From an uncultured Oscillospiraceae bacterium (GTDB lineage: Bacteria > Bacillota > Clostridia > Oscillospirales > Oscillospiraceae), in the NCBI GenBank assembly GCA_947627325.1, contig CANQVO010000005.1:62001-126000 (forward strand): DNA of 64,000 nt, in the 5' to 3' direction. The stretch's first letter is position 1, and every line of letters starts with the position of its first letter. The notes under the pieces were generated by a model. It ran no database searches, was not told the DNA's origin, and worked only from the letters and a program-made list of their open reading frames with translations. This document shows, in pieces, positions 60,141-64,000 of the stretch. A program made the position numbers and the translations under genes.

Positions 60141-62160
60141 GCGCAGAGAGTTGGCGCGGCTGGCGGTGCTGGGGGCCCTGCTGGCGGTGGTGCTGGTGAG
60201 CTTTTTCTACCTGCTCTACGATCTCCAGGTCAACCGCCGGGAGGAGTTCCAGGCCCGGATGGTCAAGGCGGTGGGCCGCACCGAGACCGTCCCCGCCGCC
60301 CGGGGGGAGATCACCGACCGCTACGGCCGGCCCCTGGTGACCAACCGGGTGATCTACCAGGTGACCCTGAACACCTCCCTCATGGGGGAGCGGCGGGACG
60401 AGATCCTGCTGGAGCTCATGGACCTGGCCACTCAGGAGGGCATCACCTGGCCGGATAACCTACCCCTGCGCCGCCAGGCCCCCTACACCCTGGACCGCGC
60501 CCGGCTGGGGGAGACGGCCCTGAAAAACTACGACGCCCTGGCCGAGAAGCTGGGCTGGACGGCCACGGGGGGCGCGGAGCTCCTGGCCCAACTGCGCCAG
60601 ACCTACCACCTCTCCGACCAGCTCACCGCCGCCCAGGTCCGGGACCTGGGGGGCGTGCTCTACGAGCTGTCCCTCCGGGAGCAGGAGATCACCTGGGAGG
60701 CGTATGTCTTCGCCAAGGACGTGGACATCGACTTCATCTCCGCCGTCCGGGAGCGGGGCCTCAGCGGCGTCACCGCCGAGCCGGTCACCGCCCGGAAGTA
60801 CAACACCACCTACGCCGCCCACATCCTGGGCCACACCGGGGACATCCTCCGGGAGACCTGGCCCACCTATAAGGAGCAGGGCTACGCCATGAACGCCAAG
60901 GTGGGCATCGACGGGGTGGAGAAGGCCTTCGAATCCCTCCTCCGGGGCCAGTCCGGCACCCAGCTGGTGGAGCGCAACGCCAACGGCAAGGCGGTGTCCC
61001 AGACCTGGGTGCGGGAGCCCCAGCCGGGCAAGGACGTGGCCCTGACCATCGACCTGCCCCTCCAGCAGAAGGTGGAGGACGTGCTGGCCGAGACTCTGCC
61101 CGGCCTGGGCGAGGACGTGGAGGGCGGCGCGGCGGCCATGCTGGACGTGAACACCGGGGCGGTGCTGGCCCTGGCCTCCTACCCCACCTACGACCTGTCC
61201 GTCTACCAGGACTCCGCCCGCTACCAGGAGCTGTTGAGCGACCCCCTGCGGCCCCTGAACGACCGGGCCACCTCCGGGCTCTATCCCCCCGGCTCCACCT
61301 TTAAGCCGGTGGTGGCCGCCGGGGCGCTGGAGGAGGGGATCATCACCCCCTCCACCCTCATCCGGGACACGGGGCGGTACACCTACTACAAAAGCCCCCA
61401 GCCCCAGTGCTGGATCTACCGCCAGTACGGCTCCACCCACGGCAACGTGAACGTCACCAAAGCCATCGAGGTCTCCTGCAACGTCTTCTTCTACGACGTG
61501 GGCCGCCGCCTGGGCATCCAGAAGATCGACGAGTACGCCGCCCGCTTCGGCCTGGGCCAGGCCACCGGCATCGAGCTGCCCGAGAACACCGGGGTGGTGG
61601 CCGGGCCGGAGTACACCGAAAAGGTCCTGGGCCAGACCTGGTACGACGGCTCCACCCTCTCCGCCGCCATCGGCCAGGAGAACAACCAGTTCACCCCCCT
61701 CCAGCTTGCCAACTACACCGCCACCCTGGCCAACGGCGGCACCCGCTACGCCGTCCACCTGCTCCAGAGCGTCAAGACCCCCGGCTCCAGCGACCCCGCC
61801 GAGGAGTACCAGCCCCGGGTGGTGGACCGGCTGGACCTGGACCCCGCCAGCCTCTCCGCCGTGACCCGGGGGATGCTGGACCTGACCACTACCGGCTCTC
61901 TGAGCCGGCACTTCCAGAACCTGCCCTTCCAGGTGGCGGCCAAGACCGGCTCGGCCCAGGTGTCCGCGCAGACCGACTCCAACGCCGTGTTCGTCTGCTT
62001 CGCCCCCTACGACGACCCCCAGGTGGCCCTGGCCCTGGTGGTGGAAAAGGGCGGCAGCGGCTCTGGCCTGGCCGCCATGGCCGCGGACATTCTGGACTTC
62101 TACTTCAGCGCCCAGAGCGGCTTTTCCACCACGGTGGAGGAAAATGTCCTATTGCGCTGA
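60133..62160 (+). CDS. Penicillin-binding protein 2 (elongation transpeptidase)
   Basis: This 675-aa class B PBP cross-links peptidoglycan during cylindrical growth. It has an N-terminal membrane helix (about 8-32), a pedestal domain with AARGEITDRYGRPLVTNRV, a linker and a transpeptidase domain. The latter holds LYPPGSTFKPVVAAGAL (SxxK), VSCNVFFYDVG (SxN) and VAAKTGSAQVS (KTG). Its position after mreCD identifies it as the PBP2/MrdA type. The last residues extend beyond the KTG domain by about 60 aa. It is the last gene of the wall-division cluster. Confidence 0.95.
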   Translation: MDKRRELARLAVLGALLAVVLVSFFYLLYDLQVNRREEFQARMVKAVGRTETVPAARGEITDRYGRPLVTNRVIYQVTLNTSLMGERRDEILLELMDLATQEGITWPDNLPLRRQAPYTLDRARLGETALKNYDALAEKLGWTATGGAELLAQLRQTYHLSDQLTAAQVRDLGGVLYELSLREQEITWEAYVFAKDVDIDFISAVRERGLSGVTAEPVTARKYNTTYAAHILGHTGDILRETWPTYKEQGYAMNAKVGIDGVEKAFESLLRGQSGTQLVERNANGKAVSQTWVREPQPGKDVALTIDLPLQQKVEDVLAETLPGLGEDVEGGAAAMLDVNTGAVLALASYPTYDLSVYQDSARYQELLSDPLRPLNDRATSGLYPPGSTFKPVVAAGALEEGIITPSTLIRDTGRYTYYKSPQPQCWIYRQYGSTHGNVNVTKAIEVSCNVFFYDVGRRLGIQKIDEYAARFGLGQATGIELPENTGVVAGPEYTEKVLGQTWYDGSTLSAAIGQENNQFTPLQLANYTATLANGGTRYAVHLLQSVKTPGSSDPAEEYQPRVVDRLDLDPASLSAVTRGMLDLTTTGSLSRHFQNLPFQVAAKTGSAQVSAQTDSNAVFVCFAPYDDPQVALALVVEKGGSGSGLAAMAADILDFYFSAQSGFSTTVEENVLLR

Positions 62161-62232
62161 CCGCCGGGGCTGTGATAAAATATCCGGGCGCGCGGCATAA
62201 GATAGTATATAAAAAACCTTGAGGTGATCCGA

Positions 62233-64000
62233 TTGTTTGACCCCGCCATCTTCCAACCCCACGACCCCAGGTGCAAGTCCCCCGTCGGCGGCGTGGCCGC
62301 CGGAAAGAGCGTCAGGCTCTCCCTCTATCCCCCCCGGTCCCTGGGCTATCTCCAGGCCTGGGTCACCTTCCGCTACGAGCAGTGGAACGACTACACCGAG
62401 ACCTATCCCGTCCCCTGGGCCGACCACCGGCTGGGGGTGGACACCTTCACCGCCGACCTCCCCATCCCCGCCGACTACCAGGGCCTGATCTGGTACACCT
62501 TCCACGCCGACTTCACCGTGGAGCCCTACTACATGGAGTCCGACGAGTACCAGCTCACCGTCTACGACGGCGGCGACAAGGTCCCCGACTGGTTCGGCCT
62601 TGGGATGTGCTACCAGATCTTCCCCGACCGCTTCTGCCGCCTGGCCCTGCCGGAGCACACCGGCCCTGGCGACCGCATCATCCACCAAAACTGGGCCGAC
62701 CCCCCCGTCTACAAGCCCGAGCCGGGCCGGGGGGTCACCAACCGGGACTTCTTCGGCGGCTCGCTGAAGGGGGTGGAGAGCAAGCTGGACTACCTGTCCG
62801 ACCTGGGGGTGGAGACCCTCTACTTCTGCCCCATCTTCGAGGCCCTGGAAAACCACCGCTACGGCACGGCGGACTACGAGAAGATCGACCCCATGCTGGG
62901 CACCCTGCGGGACTTCGAGCGCCTGTGCCAGGCCGCCCACAAGCGGGGGATGCGGATCATTCTGGACGGCGTGTTCAACCACGTGGGCTGGGCCAGCCGC
63001 TACTTCAACGCCACCGGCGAATACGGCGAGGGGGGCGCGGCCCGGGACCCCAACTCCCCCTATCACGACTGGTTCTTGTGGGAACACTGGCCGGACCAGT
63101 ACAAGTCCTGGTGGGGCTTCCACACCCTGCCCGACTTCAACAAGGAAAACCCCCAGTTTTTGGAGTACATCTGCGGGGAGAACGGTATCATCCGCACCTG
63201 GCTGCGCCGGGGGGCGGACGGCTGGCGGCTGGACGTGGCCGACGAGCTGCCCGACCACATGGTCCACGCCATCCACCAGGCCGCCCGGGCGGAGAACCCC
63301 AACGCCCTCATCATCGGCGAGGTGTGGGAGGACGGCTCCATCAAGATCGCCTACGACGTGCGCCGCAAGCACATCTGGGGCGGCCACTGCGACGGGCTGA
63401 TGAACTACCCTCTGCGAAACGCCCTGATCTCCTACCTCCTGGGGGGCGACGCGGCCTGGTTCCGGGAGGAGATGGAGACCATCCGGGACCACTACCCCCC
63501 CTTCGCCTTCCACAACGCCATGAACGCCCTGGGCACCCACGACACCCTGCGGATCCTCACCTTCCTGGGCGTGGGGCACGACCACCGGGACGACTGGTCC
63601 AAGGACCAGCGGGCGGAATACGTCATGACCCCCCAGGAGCGCGCCCGGGGCCTGGAGCGCCTGCGCCTGGGCTACGCCCTGCTCTTCGCCTTCCCCGGCG
63701 CGCCCACGGTGTACTACGGGGACGAGGCGGGGATGACCGGCTTTGAAGACCCCTTCAACCGGGGGACCTACCCCTGGGGCGGGGAGGACGCCGAACTGGT
63801 GGCCTACGTCTCCAAGCTAGGCCAACTGCGGAAAAAGCGCCGCGCCCTGCGCCGGGGGAACCTGGTCTTCCTGGCCGCCGAGGGCGGGTTGCTGGCCTTC
63901 TCCCGCACCTATGGCCGGGAGACGATCATCGCCGCGGCCAACCGGGACCGGGAGACCCGCACCCTCTCCCTCCCCTTCCCCGCCGTGGACCTGCTCACCG
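62233..64000 (+). CDS. Glycoside hydrolase family 13 enzyme (neopullulanase/alpha-glucosidase-like), 3' end outside window
   Basis: This cytoplasmic alpha-glucan hydrolase of at least 589 aa has a GH13 N-terminal Ig-like domain (VRLSLYPPRSLGYLQAWVTF) and then the TIM barrel. GVFNHVGWASRYF covers region I. DGWRLDVADELPD holds the nucleophile Asp, LIIGEVWEDG the acid Glu, and LGTHDTLRIL the third Asp. The start is TTG at 62233 with GAGGTGATCC upstream; MFDPAIFQPHDPRCKSP matches neopullulanase/CgmA-type enzymes. A TTGCGC-18-TAAAAT promoter (about 62152-62181) is possible. Substrate (cyclodextrin, pullulan or maltodextrin) unresolved. Confidence 0.93.
   Translation, partial: MFDPAIFQPHDPRCKSPVGGVAAGKSVRLSLYPPRSLGYLQAWVTFRYEQWNDYTETYPVPWADHRLGVDTFTADLPIPADYQGLIWYTFHADFTVEPYYMESDEYQLTVYDGGDKVPDWFGLGMCYQIFPDRFCRLALPEHTGPGDRIIHQNWADPPVYKPEPGRGVTNRDFFGGSLKGVESKLDYLSDLGVETLYFCPIFEALENHRYGTADYEKIDPMLGTLRDFERLCQAAHKRGMRIILDGVFNHVGWASRYFNATGEYGEGGAARDPNSPYHDWFLWEHWPDQYKSWWGFHTLPDFNKENPQFLEYICGENGIIRTWLRRGADGWRLDVADELPDHMVHAIHQAARAENPNALIIGEVWEDGSIKIAYDVRRKHIWGGHCDGLMNYPLRNALISYLLGGDAAWFREEMETIRDHYPPFAFHNAMNALGTHDTLRILTFLGVGHDHRDDWSKDQRAEYVMTPQERARGLERLRLGYALLFAFPGAPTVYYGDEAGMTGFEDPFNRGTYPWGGEDAELVAYVSKLGQLRKKRRALRRGNLVFLAAEGGLLAFSRTYGRETIIAAANRDRETRTLSLPFPAVDLLT

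Overview
The window is a GC-rich chromosomal segment from a spore-forming, low-oxygen Firmicute, most likely a Clostridia/Oscillospiraceae-type gut bacterium (Flavonifractor/Lawsonibacter-like; this placement is inference). Supporting signs are a SleB-type cortex hydrolase, SpoIIE, a clostridial 2[4Fe-4S] ferredoxin, acetate kinase, a type-3 (archaeal-like) ProRS, a DacF-type carboxypeptidase, a short str operon, and strong AGGAGG ribosome sites with near-consensus sigma-A promoters. Because GC is very high, long antisense ORFs shadow almost every real gene.

Layout. 1-8.5 kb: uvrA (3' end outside the window), a SleB-like hydrolase, a GtrB-type glycosyltransferase, a giant 27-unit Sel1-repeat protein and ackA. 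8.6-16.6 kb: tmcAL, spoIIE, a DUF4358-like lipoprotein, a Clp ATPase without an N-domain, ferredoxin and a PFL/UPF0210 protein. 16.7-27.4 kb: a lipoprotein, an ACT/UPF0237 protein, yfbR, mtaB, ftsH, rlmB, a degenerate P-type-ATPase-like membrane protein, proS and a 74-aa protein. 27.5-30.9 kb: a BspA-LRR/Big2/SLH surface protein and a free-standing 6S-like small RNA. 30.9-38.1 kb: an MscS channel and the str operon (L7Ae-like, rpsL, rpsG, fusA, tuf) with its own promoter, then dacF. 38.1-42.1 kb: a promoter-dense palindromic region, a response regulator, gpsA and a histidine kinase in one operon, and a helical small protein. 42.2-47.7 kb: a NitT/TauT-type ABC importer, three small proteins, tRNA-Thr(CGT) and an ECF sigma/anti-sigma pair. 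47.9-50.7 kb: a lower-GC XRE-regulator/AMP-ligase pair around a clean inverted-repeat operator, then a flavin reductase-like gene. 51.7-64 kb: CBS-containing Mn-pyrophosphatase, an S41-SLH protease, and a wall/division cluster zapA-U32-dut-maf-mreC-mreD-pbp2, ending in a GH13 enzyme cut by the window edge.

Most genes are housekeeping: translation (proS, rlmB, mtaB, tmcAL, str operon), envelope growth (mreCD, PBP2, DacF, ZapA), sporulation, and signalling. The least-explained items are the 6S-like RNA, the three-phase Sel1 superrepeat, the pseudo-P-type ATPase, the XRE-ligase operator locus and the 30-bp promoter palindrome upstream of the two-component operon. No phage, insertion sequence, CRISPR array or rRNA gene was seen.
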